14,995 bases of DNA from Thermoflexales bacterium (GTDB lineage Bacteria > Chloroflexota > Anaerolineae > S140-20): positions 1 to 14,995 of the forward strand of contig WFUY01000581.1 of the NCBI GenBank assembly GCA_015484715.1, read 5' to 3'. The notes under the pieces are model-generated. The model saw only the letters and a program-made list of their open reading frames with translations, did no database searches and had not been told where the DNA came from. Shown here in pieces: positions 1 through 7,747 of this stretch. Every line of letters begins with the position of its first letter. The stretch's first letter is position 1. Made by a program: the position numbers and the translations under genes.

Positions 1-25
1 TACTACGAGGTCCTGATGGTCGGTG

Positions 26-147
26 GCCGATAGCCGACCGCCGACCACAGACCGCCGACCGCCGACGGCCGACCGCCGACCGCGGACTGAGGACTGAGGA
101 CCGAGGACCGAGCGACAAGGGGCAGGGGACAAGGGGCAAGGAGCAAG
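26..147. repeat. Low-complexity degenerate short repeats
   Basis: This stretch is built from short degenerate units. First come several CCGACCG-like heptamers, then GGACTGA/GGACCGA heptamers, then AAGGGGCA-type units. It is purine-rich and G/C-skewed on the plus strand. No promoter-like element or convincing gene is seen. All frames are open only because the repeats lack stop codons. It runs directly into the octamer array that starts at 148. A role is unknown. It resembles intergenic low-complexity DNA that I associate with Chloroflexota. Confidence 0.7.
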
Positions 148-299
148 GACCATCCGACCACCTGACCAAGCGACCAGATGACCACGTGACCAAGCGACCA
201 GATGACCACGTGACCAAGCGACCAGATGACCACGTGACCAAGCGACCACCTGACCAAGCGACCAGACGACCACGTGACCACCCGACCAAGCGACCAAGC
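148..299. repeat. 19-unit GACCAnnn octamer tandem array
   Basis: Nineteen consecutive 8-bp units, each GACCA plus three variable bases, fill exactly 152 bp. The variable triplets in order are TCC, CCT, AGC, GAT, CGT, AGC, GAT, CGT, AGC, GAT, CGT, AGC, CCT, AGC, GAC, CGT, CCC, AGC, AGC. The AGC-GAT-CGT cycle makes a 24-bp higher-order repeat in the middle (about 164-235). The array ends about 20 bp before the start codon of the GH13 gene, so it lies in that gene's upstream region and could be in its 5' leader. Because 24 is a multiple of three, frames through it stay open and create spurious reading frames on both strands. Confidence 0.93.
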
Positions 300-306
300 A
301 ACCATC

Positions 307-311
307 GGAGG
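307..311 (+). promoter_or_regulatory. Ribosome binding site fixing the GH13 start
   Basis: GGAGG lies 9 nt before the ATG at 321 and directly abuts the in-frame ATG at 312. The spacing favours 321. It also argues against the in-frame ATG at 186, which lies inside the octamer array. Confidence 0.75.
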
Positions 312-320
312 ATGAATCCA

Positions 321-2069
321 ATGACGCCTGAACGCCGCATCCGCGATCACCTCGCCTTTCTCTACGGCAAGACCGAGGCGGAGGCGCTGTGGCCCCGGCT
401 GGAGGCCCGGCTGGAGGCCTTTCGCCGGCGCAACCCCCACCTGCGGGAGGAGGTCCCGCCGCCCGAAGAGCGGCTCACGGAGCGGGATGCCTTCCTCATC
501 ACCTATGGGGACCAGTTCCAGGAACCGGGCCGGCCCCTCCTGCAGACGCTGGCGGACTTTCTGGAGCACCACCTGGCCGAGGCGATCAGCGGCGTTCACC
601 TGCTTCCCTTCTACCCCTACTCCTCCGACGACGGCTTCTCGGTTATAGACTACCGCCAGGTGGACCCCCGGCTGGGAACCTGGGAGGACGTGGCCCGTCT
701 GGGCCGGCGCTTCCGGCTGATGTTCGACGCGGTGATCAACCACATCTCCCGCCGGAGCGCCTGGTTCCAAGCCTTCCTGCGAGGCGAGCCGCCCTACACC
801 GACTACTTCATCGTCGTGGACCCGGACACGGACCTCTCGATGGTGGTGCGTCCCCGGGCGCTGCCCCTCCTAACGCCCGTGGAGACGGTCCACGGCCGGC
901 GGTACGTCTGGACGACCTTCAGCGAGGACCAGATAGACCTCAACTACGGGAACCCCCAGGTCTTGCTGGAGATCGTGGACCTCCTGCTCTTCTACGTGGA
1001 GCGGGGGGCGGAGGTGATCCGGCTGGACGCCATCGCCTACCTGTGGAAAGAGATCGGCACCCCCTGCATCCACCTGCCCCAGACCCACCGGGTGGTGAAG
1101 CTCTTCCGCGCCGTCCTGGATGCGGTCGCCCCCGGCGTGCTGCTGATCACGGAGACCAACGTTCCCCACGAGGAGAACATCAGCTACTTCGGCGACGGGA
1201 CCGATGAAGCACAGTTGGTCTACCAGTTCCCCCTGGCCCCCCTGGTGGTGCACGCCTTTCACACAGGGGATGCCCGCCGGCTGAGCGCGTGGGCGGCGAC
1301 GCTCCACACCCCCTCGCCGACGACGACCTTCTTCAACTTCATCGCCTCCCACGACGGCATCGGGGTGATGCCGGCGCGGGGGTTGCTGAGCGAGGCGGAG
1401 ATCCAGGCGCTGGTGGACCGGACACTGGCCCACGGAGGGCAGGTCTCCTACAAGGCCAATGCCGATGGCTCCCGCAGCGTGTACGAGCTCAACATCACCC
1501 TCTTCGACATCCTCAACGACCCTCGGGACCCCCGGCCGGAGGTGGACGTGCGCCGCTTCCTGGCCTCGCAGGTGATCATGCTCTCCCTGGCGGGCGTGCC
1601 GGGCATCTACGTCCATAGCCTCTTCGGTTCCCGCAACTGCCACGAGTGCGTCGCCCGGACGGGGCGGGCCCGGTCCATCAACCGGGAGAAGTTCGACCGG
1701 GCGACGCTGGAAGCCCGTCTGGCCGATCCGGGCACGCTGAGCCATCAGGTCTTCCGGGGGTATCGCCACCTGCTGCGCCGGCGACGGGAGCATCCGGCCT
1801 TTCACCCCAACAGCGAGCAGCGGGTGCTCTCGCTGCATCCGGCGGTCTTCGCCCTGCTGCGCAGCGCCTCCGACGGAGAGGACGTGGTGCTCTGCCTGGT
1901 CAACGTCTCCGGGCGTTCCCAGACGGTCCGGGTAGAGCCGAGGCAGTGGAGGCTGCCGGGGACGCCGGCCTGGCGCGATCTCATCGGTGGAGGATGCTAC
2001 TCCGAAGAGGGCGGAGCCTTCGAGGTCGCGCTAGATGCGTATCAGGCCGTGTGGTTGGTGCCGGCGTAG
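321..2069 (+). CDS. GH13_18 glucoside phosphorylase (sucrose/glucosylglycerate phosphorylase type)
   Basis: This 582-residue retaining glycoside phosphorylase is a glycoside hydrolase family 13 (alpha-amylase fold), subfamily 18 member. Such enzymes reversibly phosphorolyse an alpha-glucoside to glucose-1-phosphate in the cytoplasm. Visible motifs are FDAVINH (135-141, region I), the nucleophile Asp236 in VIRLDAIAY, the acid/base Glu278 in LLITETN, and the transition-state Asp345 in FIASHDGIG. The HLLPFYPYSSDDGFSVIDY block (93-111) and the SINREKFDRATLEARL block (452-467) are typical of the subfamily. The C-terminal beta domain is complete. The length is nearer to glucosylglycerate phosphorylases (about 560 residues, E. 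coli YcjM type) than to classical sucrose phosphorylases (about 500), so glucosylglycerate is the favoured substrate, by inference only. No signal peptide is seen. The gene is convergent with the aldehyde dehydrogenase and has no obvious partner gene in the window. Confidence 0.88.
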   Translation: MTPERRIRDHLAFLYGKTEAEALWPRLEARLEAFRRRNPHLREEVPPPEERLTERDAFLITYGDQFQEPGRPLLQTLADFLEHHLAEAISGVHLLPFYPYSSDDGFSVIDYRQVDPRLGTWEDVARLGRRFRLMFDAVINHISRRSAWFQAFLRGEPPYTDYFIVVDPDTDLSMVVRPRALPLLTPVETVHGRRYVWTTFSEDQIDLNYGNPQVLLEIVDLLLFYVERGAEVIRLDAIAYLWKEIGTPCIHLPQTHRVVKLFRAVLDAVAPGVLLITETNVPHEENISYFGDGTDEAQLVYQFPLAPLVVHAFHTGDARRLSAWAATLHTPSPTTTFFNFIASHDGIGVMPARGLLSEAEIQALVDRTLAHGGQVSYKANADGSRSVYELNITLFDILNDPRDPRPEVDVRRFLASQVIMLSLAGVPGIYVHSLFGSRNCHECVARTGRARSINREKFDRATLEARLADPGTLSHQVFRGYRHLLRRRREHPAFHPNSEQRVLSLHPAVFALLRSASDGEDVVLCLVNVSGRSQTVRVEPRQWRLPGTPAWRDLIGGGCYSEEGGAFEVALDAYQAVWLVPA

Positions 2070-2123
2070 CGGGTTGCAGGGACTCCGGGAATCTGGATCC
2101 CTTGGGAGGGGCTCTGTTGTCGC

Positions 2124-3569
2124 CTACACCCCGTATCCTACGTACACCGTCTTGATGCGCGTGTAGAACTCAATGGCGCTCTGCCCTTGTTCCTTAAAGG
2201 TGTTGGCGCTCGACTGCTTGAATCCACCGAAAGGTGCCTGTAGGGCCAGGCCCGTGGTGGGTTCATTGACCTTGACCACACCGACGTCTGCCTCCTCGGC
2301 GAAGGCAAATGCCCGCTGGAGGTTGCTGGTCACAATGCCTGCCACCAGCCCATAGGCGACGGTATTCGTCTTGGTGATGGCCTCGTCGAAGTCCTTGGCT
2401 CGGATCACCGCGATGACAGGCCCGAAGATCTCCTCCTGGGCCAGGCGCATCTGAGGGTCTACGAAGTCAAAGACCGTGGGTTCCACGAAGTACCCTCCCT
2501 TCTTCGCAATCCCACCTCCCACCAGGAGTTTGGCTCCTTCGGCCTTCCCTATCGCTACGTATTCCAGATCGGTCTCCATCTGCTCCTGGCTCACGGCGGG
2601 TCCCATCTGCGTTGCAGGATCAAGGCCATCGCCCACCACCAGGGACCGGGCCGCGTCGCAGAGGCCCTGGACAAAGGCGTCGGCGATCTTCTCGTCCACG
2701 ATCACGCGACTGGTCGCGGTACATGCCTGTCCCGTCAGTCCAAAGCCACCTCGCACCGCCAACTGCACGGCGAGGTCCAGATCGCCATCCTCCAGCACCA
2801 CCAGCGCATTCTTCCCCCCCATCTCCAACTGAACCCGCTTCATCGCAGGGGCTGCCCTCCGGTAGACCTGGACGCCTACTTCGTAGGAGCCGGTAAAGCT
2901 TACCCCCTTGACCTCTGGATGGATTACCATCGCATCCCCCACTTCTCTACCCGACCCTGTCACGTAATTGACCACTCCGGGGGGGAGCCCCGCCTCGACC
3001 AGGGCCTCCACCAACATAAGGCTGCACTGAGGGGCCAGACTTGCGGGTTTGAACACGACGGTGTTGCCGTACACGAGGGCCGGGGCGATCTTCCAGGCAG
3101 GGATGGCGACAGGGAAGTTCCACGGCGTGATGATGCTGATCACTCCCAAGGGTTCCCGACGGGTGTAGAGCATTTCGCCATGTACATTGCTGGGCAACAC
3201 GCTGCCGCCCATCCGCCAGCCCTCACCTGCGTAGTAGCGAAAGATGTCGCGCGCCCGGGCAACCTCGGCCCGCGCCTCGGCCAAGGTCTTCCCCTCCTCG
3301 CGAGTTAGGGTGACGGCGATCTCCTCCAGTCGTTCGTCAATGAGTTGGCTGGCTCTGTAGAGGATGGCTCCTCGCGTAGGTGGAGGGGTCTCTGCCCACG
3401 CGGGAAGTGCCTCCCTGGCGGATTCAACAGCGCGTCGGGTGTCTTCGCGGGTCATGCTGGGAAACAGCCCCAAGACCTCCTCGGGATTTGCCGGGTTGCG
3501 GTTCTCAAAGGTCGCACCGTTCGAGGAAGTGACCCATTCTCCCCCGATCAGATTACGAAACTTCTCCAT
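2124..3569 (-). CDS. Aldehyde dehydrogenase, probable alpha-ketoglutarate semialdehyde dehydrogenase
   Basis: This 481-residue NAD(P)-dependent aldehyde dehydrogenase is complete. The catalytic Cys283 sits in TGQACTATSR and the general base Glu249 in VQLEMGGK. Asn151 in TPWNFP and Lys174 in VFKPAS contribute to the oxyanion hole and cofactor binding. FTGSYEVG (225-232) is the dinucleotide segment and EEIFGPV (379-385) is conserved. The C-terminal FKEQGQSAIEFYTRIKTVYV resembles 2,5-dioxovalerate dehydrogenases. Within this operon the likely reaction is alpha-ketoglutarate semialdehyde to alpha-ketoglutarate, the last Weimberg step; the assignment depends on context. I chose the ATG at 3569 because GGAGG (3578-3582) lies 8 nt upstream and MEKFRNLIGGEWV is the usual family N terminus. 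A GTG at 3608, overlapping the dehydratase stop, would add 13 residues. It is the last gene of the operon. Confidence 0.87.
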   Translation of the reverse strand: MEKFRNLIGGEWVTSSNGATFENRNPANPEEVLGLFPSMTREDTRRAVESAREALPAWAETPPPTRGAILYRASQLIDERLEEIAVTLTREEGKTLAEARAEVARARDIFRYYAGEGWRMGGSVLPSNVHGEMLYTRREPLGVISIITPWNFPVAIPAWKIAPALVYGNTVVFKPASLAPQCSLMLVEALVEAGLPPGVVNYVTGSGREVGDAMVIHPEVKGVSFTGSYEVGVQVYRRAAPAMKRVQLEMGGKNALVVLEDGDLDLAVQLAVRGGFGLTGQACTATSRVIVDEKIADAFVQGLCDAARSLVVGDGLDPATQMGPAVSQEQMETDLEYVAIGKAEGAKLLVGGGIAKKGGYFVEPTVFDFVDPQMRLAQEEIFGPVIAVIRAKDFDEAITKTNTVAYGLVAGIVTSNLQRAFAFAEEADVGVVKVNEPTTGLALQAPFGGFKQSSANTFKEQGQSAIEFYTRIKTVYVGYGV

Positions 3570-3577
3570 TGCTCTTG

Positions 3578-3582
3578 CCTCC
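3578..3582 (-). promoter_or_regulatory. Ribosome binding site for the aldehyde dehydrogenase
   Basis: On the minus strand GGAGG precedes ATG 3569 by 8 nt. It lies between that ATG and the alternative upstream GTG at 3608, so it supports initiation at 3569. It sits just downstream of the dehydratase stop codon. Confidence 0.7.
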
Positions 3583-3604
3583 ATGTACGGGATGTATGTC
3601 GCGC

Positions 3605-5755
3605 TCACAGGTATGGCCGGGTTGCTTCTGCGAAGACCTCCAGGGGTACGACCCCCTGTGAGGCGTCGGTCACTCGCTGGAGCCGATTAGGGGCGGCGAT
3701 GGATGATCTCCGCTGGACCAGGGGGCGTCGTCGCTCGGCGATCAGGGCGTGGCGCGCCTGGGCAAGATTCACCTCCCAGGGTACCAGGCGACCGGCGGCC
3801 AACGCTTGGGGATCCAACAGGTCAATCCGGCGCTTGCGCAATTGGATGTGCAGGAGATCCCCCGTTTGGAGAAGCCCTATCCAGCCCCCTTGGATCGCCT
3901 CAGGCGTCACGTGGCCGATGGCCGGCCCGTAGGTCACCCCGGAAAAGCGACCGTCGGTCAGGAGCACGGTGACCCGTTGCAGTCTCCTGTTGGCGTTGAT
4001 GTACTGCATAGGCGTGAACATTTCGGGCATGCCGAAGGCTTCAGGCCCTTGCCCGCTGATGACCACGGCAACCTTCAGGATCCCTTCTCCCAACGTCCAG
4101 TCGAACAGGGTGTGGCGGTCCCATACCTCGACGGCAGGGGGCAGAGCGCCCCGTCTCCTGGCATTGTGGGTTGCTATGCTCCGCAGCGTCTCCCGGGTGA
4201 GAAAGGGGGTATCCCGCAGGCGGGACAACAGGTGGGGATCCAACAACTGCTCGTTGGCGTCCTCCTCGTTCTCGAAGAAGAGCACGACGGCCACTTGATC
4301 GTCAAACTGCTCGATCTGTTCATCGGTCATACCGCTGATCTTGACGACAGCCGAATCGAAGAAGTTGCTCTGCAGAACCTCGACGCCGCTGTAGGACCTC
4401 CGGGGAACGTGCAGGATGATGGGATTCTCCCTCACGCCGTCGGCCCTCAGGTGGTTGGGATCGGCCAAGCGTTCATCCCACGTCGTCCCGGTCACCGTAG
4501 GAGCGTCCAGGTCCATAGGAATGCCTTGGCGGAACAGCTCGTAAAACAGGGTCTCAACGCCACGAATGAGGCCGGCAGCCCGCTGTTGGGCCAGGGCGAA
4601 AATGTCTCGTCCTTCCGTGAGGCTGTAGTCAAAGATGTCCGGCACAGGCGGGTGACGCCGAATGTAGTCCACGGTGTGGATGTCCACCTTGTAGCCCGCG
4701 TAGAGCATAGCTGCGACCAGATGGAGCATCAGGTTGGTTGATCCACCCGTGGCACTGTACACGCGCACCGCGTTGGCGAAGTTGCTTGCCAGGATGCGTC
4801 CCACGCTGTAGGACGGGCGTTCGAGACAGGCGAACAGCCCTGCAACAGCCTCCCGGACCTGCTCCAGTTCGGGGGGGCTTGTGAGGAGTTCGACCGAGGG
4901 ATGCACCAGCCCCATAGCCGACAGGGCGATGCGGCTGGAATTGCCGGTCCCGTTGAAGGCACAGATGCCCCCCTTCGGATCACACGTGTGGACGGCCAGA
5001 CGCCGCTCGTAATCGGCGTGTGTTTCTGCGGTAATGAGCCCCGCGTCTCTGGCCCGGGTCAACACAGCCCTGAAGGCCGAGTTTGAAGTGCACTGGAGGA
5101 TGTACTTCATCGTCTCGCGCAGATCGGAGGCGATCTCCTGGTATCCCTCTTCCTCTGCTCGCCGGGCTACCTCCTCCAGTTCGGCGCGCAGGTCTGGTGG
5201 GATGGTGCCTCCGCGCAGGACGTGAGCCGGCTGGAACGTCGCGGTGAGGGGGAGATCGCCCCGTCTCCGGCGCAGCATATCCAGGTGGGCCAATCCGGCC
5301 AGGATGGCAAAAGGGGTCTTGTCGCATCCGGTGACGACGTAGGCGGCATGGTAGGTGTGTGCCTCCATCTGGTTGATCACCATAGCGGCCACAGCGTTGC
5401 GGCTCTGGAGGCTGTAGCTCATGCCCAGGGTGCTTTGGGCGATGGCGTCGCATACCACAGGGATGCTGAAGTAGAAAGGCACTCCGCCTTGCTCCCAGAT
5501 GGCTGCGGCCGCTTTTAGGACGGGTTCCCAATCCACAATGTGGGCCGGATGGTCGAGGGAGCCCCCAATGATGGCAACACGCGGGGCATTCTGGTCCAAT
5601 CTATCGTAGACCGTCTCCAGCCGACCGTCTAGCTCGGTCAGACCCAGCATGGTACGTGCCCTCTCCAGGAGAGCCACGACGGTGATGGGCGCATTGGCCT
5701 TGGCCTGGACGTTCTCTCGATAGGGGTTAGAGCCGGATAGCGTCCTGGGGCTCAT
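3605..5755 (-). CDS. Divergent IlvD/Edd-family sugar-acid dehydratase (probable pentonate dehydratase)
   Basis: This 716-residue protein is an iron-sulfur dehydratase of the IlvD/Edd superfamily, nearest by motif to Edd and YjhG/YagF. It should remove water from an aldonate to give the 2-keto-3-deoxy acid. Three candidate cluster cysteines are present: Cys102 in VVCDAIAQ, Cys144 in GCDKTP, and Cys265 in GGICAFNGTGN. ATGGSTNLMLHL (335-346), GQGPEAFGMPEM (568-579) and DGRFSGVTYGPAIGHV (601-616, with the proposed catalytic Ser605) are conserved. The PCN-type cysteine of the [2Fe-2S] class is missing near residue 71, as in Edd. It is longer than Edd/IlvD (about 600) and YjhG (about 655). About 120 residues separate the second and third cysteines, against roughly 75 in relatives. 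The start at 5755 gives an ATGA overlap with the upstream dehydratase, implying translational coupling. D-xylonate or L-arabinonate is the inferred substrate. Confidence 0.82.
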   Translation of the reverse strand: MSPRTLSGSNPYRENVQAKANAPITVVALLERARTMLGLTELDGRLETVYDRLDQNAPRVAIIGGSLDHPAHIVDWEPVLKAAAAIWEQGGVPFYFSIPVVCDAIAQSTLGMSYSLQSRNAVAAMVINQMEAHTYHAAYVVTGCDKTPFAILAGLAHLDMLRRRRGDLPLTATFQPAHVLRGGTIPPDLRAELEEVARRAEEEGYQEIASDLRETMKYILQCTSNSAFRAVLTRARDAGLITAETHADYERRLAVHTCDPKGGICAFNGTGNSSRIALSAMGLVHPSVELLTSPPELEQVREAVAGLFACLERPSYSVGRILASNFANAVRVYSATGGSTNLMLHLVAAMLYAGYKVDIHTVDYIRRHPPVPDIFDYSLTEGRDIFALAQQRAAGLIRGVETLFYELFRQGIPMDLDAPTVTGTTWDERLADPNHLRADGVRENPIILHVPRRSYSGVEVLQSNFFDSAVVKISGMTDEQIEQFDDQVAVVLFFENEEDANEQLLDPHLLSRLRDTPFLTRETLRSIATHNARRRGALPPAVEVWDRHTLFDWTLGEGILKVAVVISGQGPEAFGMPEMFTPMQYINANRRLQRVTVLLTDGRFSGVTYGPAIGHVTPEAIQGGWIGLLQTGDLLHIQLRKRRIDLLDPQALAAGRLVPWEVNLAQARHALIAERRRPLVQRRSSIAAPNRLQRVTDASQGVVPLEVFAEATRPYL

Positions 5756-6684
5756 TGTTCCATCCGCTTCACCCAATTCCGCAGGATGCCGATGCCTTCG
5801 ATCTCAATCTCCACCTGATCGCCCTCTTCTAGGGCAACGTCATCGTCGGGCACGATGCCCGTTCCGGTGAGCAGGATGACCCCGTGGGGGAAGTCATTGT
5901 ATCGGGCCAGATACCCCACGAGTTCCTCCAGGCTGCGGCGCATCTGACCCGTGCTGACTTCCCCACGAAAGCGCAGTCGGTTCCCCTTCCTGATGGTCAG
6001 ACGGATGGTTAGGTCGTGGGCGTTGATGCCGCTGTCGGCCAGCACAATGACCGGCCCGACAGCACAAGCGTGTCGGTAGATTTTCGCCTGGGGCAGGTAT
6101 AAGGGGTTCTCGCCCTCGATGTCCCGGCTGCTCACGTCGTTTCCAATGGTGTAGCCCACGATCTGCATCGTGGGGTTGACGGTCAGGGCCAGTTCCGGCT
6201 CGGGGACGCTCCAGTGGCTGTCCCCTCGGATGCCGATCCAGTCGTTGGGACCGACGACCTTCTCAGGAGTGGACTTGAAGAAGAGTTCTGGTCGCGCCGC
6301 TTCGTACACCTGGGAATAGACGCTCTGATTTCGTGCCTCCCGCATGCGCGCCTCTCGACTTTGGTGGTATGTCACGCCCGCTGCCCAGATCTCCTGACGA
6401 TCCACAGGGGGCAGCAGGTGGGGGGCTCGTCTGTCCGGCGTGCGGTCCAACTCGCTATACGGGTACACAGGTAGCTTCGTCTTGTCTACCTCCTGCAGCA
6501 GGGTAGCGATGGGCATCTCCGTTGAGGCCTGCAGCAGAGCGGCAAGGGATTGACAAGGGGCGAGGCCACTGGCGGTCAGGTCATAGACCTGCCCGGCAAC
6601 GACCTGACCCACCCGCACCCCTTGATGGGGGTGAAAGAAGCGGCAGAGTTTTACCGGGGCCTGAACCTGGTTGCTTCTCTCCAT
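5752..6684 (-). CDS. FAH-family 2-keto-3-deoxy-pentonate dehydratase
   Basis: This 310-residue protein belongs to the fumarylacetoacetate hydrolase superfamily. It resembles 2-dehydro-3-deoxy-D-arabinonate/xylonate dehydratases (archaeal KdaD, Caulobacter XylX), which convert the 2-keto-3-deoxypentonate to alpha-ketoglutarate semialdehyde. The divalent-metal triad is visible: Glu162 and Glu164 in VPEPELALTV, then Asp183 in GNDVSSRDIEGENPLYL. The IEGENPLYLPQAKIY segment (189-203) is typical of the KdaD-like group and not of catechol-pathway isomerases. ATG 6684 is preferred over an upstream ATG at 6723 because AGGGAG (6691-6696) lies 6 nt upstream and the longer form would overlap the permease gene. 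Its stop overlaps the next gene's start (ATGA). An acylpyruvate hydrolase role is an alternative but fits the neighbours less well. Confidence 0.86.
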   Translation of the reverse strand: MERSNQVQAPVKLCRFFHPHQGVRVGQVVAGQVYDLTASGLAPCQSLAALLQASTEMPIATLLQEVDKTKLPVYPYSELDRTPDRRAPHLLPPVDRQEIWAAGVTYHQSREARMREARNQSVYSQVYEAARPELFFKSTPEKVVGPNDWIGIRGDSHWSVPEPELALTVNPTMQIVGYTIGNDVSSRDIEGENPLYLPQAKIYRHACAVGPVIVLADSGINAHDLTIRLTIRKGNRLRFRGEVSTGQMRRSLEELVGYLARYNDFPHGVILLTGTGIVPDDDVALEEGDQVEIEIEGIGILRNWVKRMEQ

Positions 6685-6694
6685 GAGCGTCTCC

Positions 6695-7684
6695 CTATTC
6701 CCTGATTTGGCTCCCACGTCCATACAGGAATAACATGCCGAGGATCACGAGCCCGTAGATGATGTTGCGCCCTGCCTGCGAAATTTGCATGATGCTGAGG
6801 GTGCTCTCCAACAGGGTGATGATGATGGCGCCCGCTACAGTCCCCATGTAGAGCCCCGATCCTCCCAGGATATTTGTGCCCCCGATGACGACGGCAGCGA
6901 TGCTTGGGAGCAGGTACGGTTCCCCCATCCCGTTGAAACTACGGCCTGCATATCCCACGAGCAGGATGCCTGCGATGGCGTTCATCAGGCCGCTCAAGAC
7001 GAATGCGCTGATCAGCACCCGATGGGATTTCACTCCTGAGAGATAAGCGCAGATCTCGTTGTTCCCCACCGCGTATATCTTGCGGCCCAGCGCACTGCGA
7101 TGTAGCACGATGAAGCAGAAGAGCGAGATAGCGGTCCACACCAGGACCACCGAGGGAAGGCCCCCCCACACTTTGTGGTGCACAATCAGATTCAGCAGTT
7201 CGGGGGATTCACCCTTGGGCTGAGCACCCGTGTAGAGCACGGTTACCCCTTTGACCACAGCGTCCATGCCCAGGGTGAGGACCAGAGAGGGGATGCGCAG
7301 GTAAGCGACTCCCAGCCCGTTGAGGAGGCCCACAATGAGGCCAACGGCCAGCCCGGCCAGCACACCCAACCAGAGACGCTCGTTCTGTCCTTGGGCGATG
7401 GAGGTGACCATCACGGCTGCCAGGTTGAGCGTCCAGCTTACAGACAGGTCAATGTTGCCCGTCAGGATGACCATCATCTGTCCTGCTGCCACCGCGCCTA
7501 GGAAGGAAGCCTTCATAAGCTGGAGCAGCAGGTAGTTGGGGGATGCGAACTGGGGCATGATCAGGGATCCGAGGCCAACGATGGCGACGATCATCAGGTA
7601 AGCGATGACCACGCTTCGCTGTTCCTGATTCAGGCCCCGAAGCCAGCGGTGCAGAGAGAGCCAGGCACGAGAGGTTGTGACCAT
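6695..7684 (-). CDS. Sugar ABC transporter permease 1 (RbsC-type)
   Basis: This 329-residue hydrophobic protein is an inner-membrane permease of the branched-chain amino acid/ribose type (BPD_transp_2). It has about eight to ten membrane-spanning segments, the family motif GNIDLSVSWTLNLAAV near the first third, the cytoplasmic coupling segment HRSALGRKIYAVGNNEICAYLSG, and the GGTNILGGSGLYMGTVAGA signature towards the C terminus. It should form half of a heteromeric channel with the second permease. The start at 7684 has GAGG (7691-7694) 6 nt upstream. It follows permease 2 after 63 nt and precedes the dehydratase by 10 nt. The transported ligand cannot be read from the sequence; a pentose, aldonate or lactone is inferred from context. 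Confidence 0.9.
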   Translation of the reverse strand: MVTTSRAWLSLHRWLRGLNQEQRSVVIAYLMIVAIVGLGSLIMPQFASPNYLLLQLMKASFLGAVAAGQMMVILTGNIDLSVSWTLNLAAVMVTSIAQGQNERLWLGVLAGLAVGLIVGLLNGLGVAYLRIPSLVLTLGMDAVVKGVTVLYTGAQPKGESPELLNLIVHHKVWGGLPSVVLVWTAISLFCFIVLHRSALGRKIYAVGNNEICAYLSGVKSHRVLISAFVLSGLMNAIAGILLVGYAGRSFNGMGEPYLLPSIAAVVIGGTNILGGSGLYMGTVAGAIIITLLESTLSIMQISQAGRNIIYGLVILGMLFLYGRGSQIRE

Positions 7685-7747
7685 AGTTCGCCTCTGTGGG
7701 ATATAGCGTCTCCTGATGGACGCTGCTGCTACCAGCCGTTGTGGTGC

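Noticed and set aside
148..299. CRISPR-like array
   Set aside because: Units are contiguous 8-mers with no spacer sequence and no cas genes nearby.
186..320. N-terminal extension of the GH13 protein starting inside the octamer array
   Set aside because: It would encode only repeat-derived TKRPDDHV units, has no ribosome binding site, and the GGAGG at 307-311 is correctly spaced for ATG 321.
3..770. Long minus-strand open frame with repeated WSLGHVVI units
   Set aside because: It is antisense to the GH13 gene and its N-terminal to C-terminal content is explained by the stop-free 24-bp repeat period and GC-rich coding shadow.
870..1838. Large antisense open frame inside the GH13 gene
   Set aside because: It is a high-GC shadow frame with no recognisable domain, while the opposite strand has clear GH13 motifs.
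2070..2123. Intrinsic terminator between the convergent GH13 and aldehyde dehydrogenase genes
   Set aside because: Only four- to five-base-pair stems can be drawn and there is no T-tract on either strand.
3749..4741. Large plus-strand open frame inside the dehydratase gene
   Set aside because: It is the complement of a well-supported IlvD/Edd-family coding sequence and shows no domain of its own.
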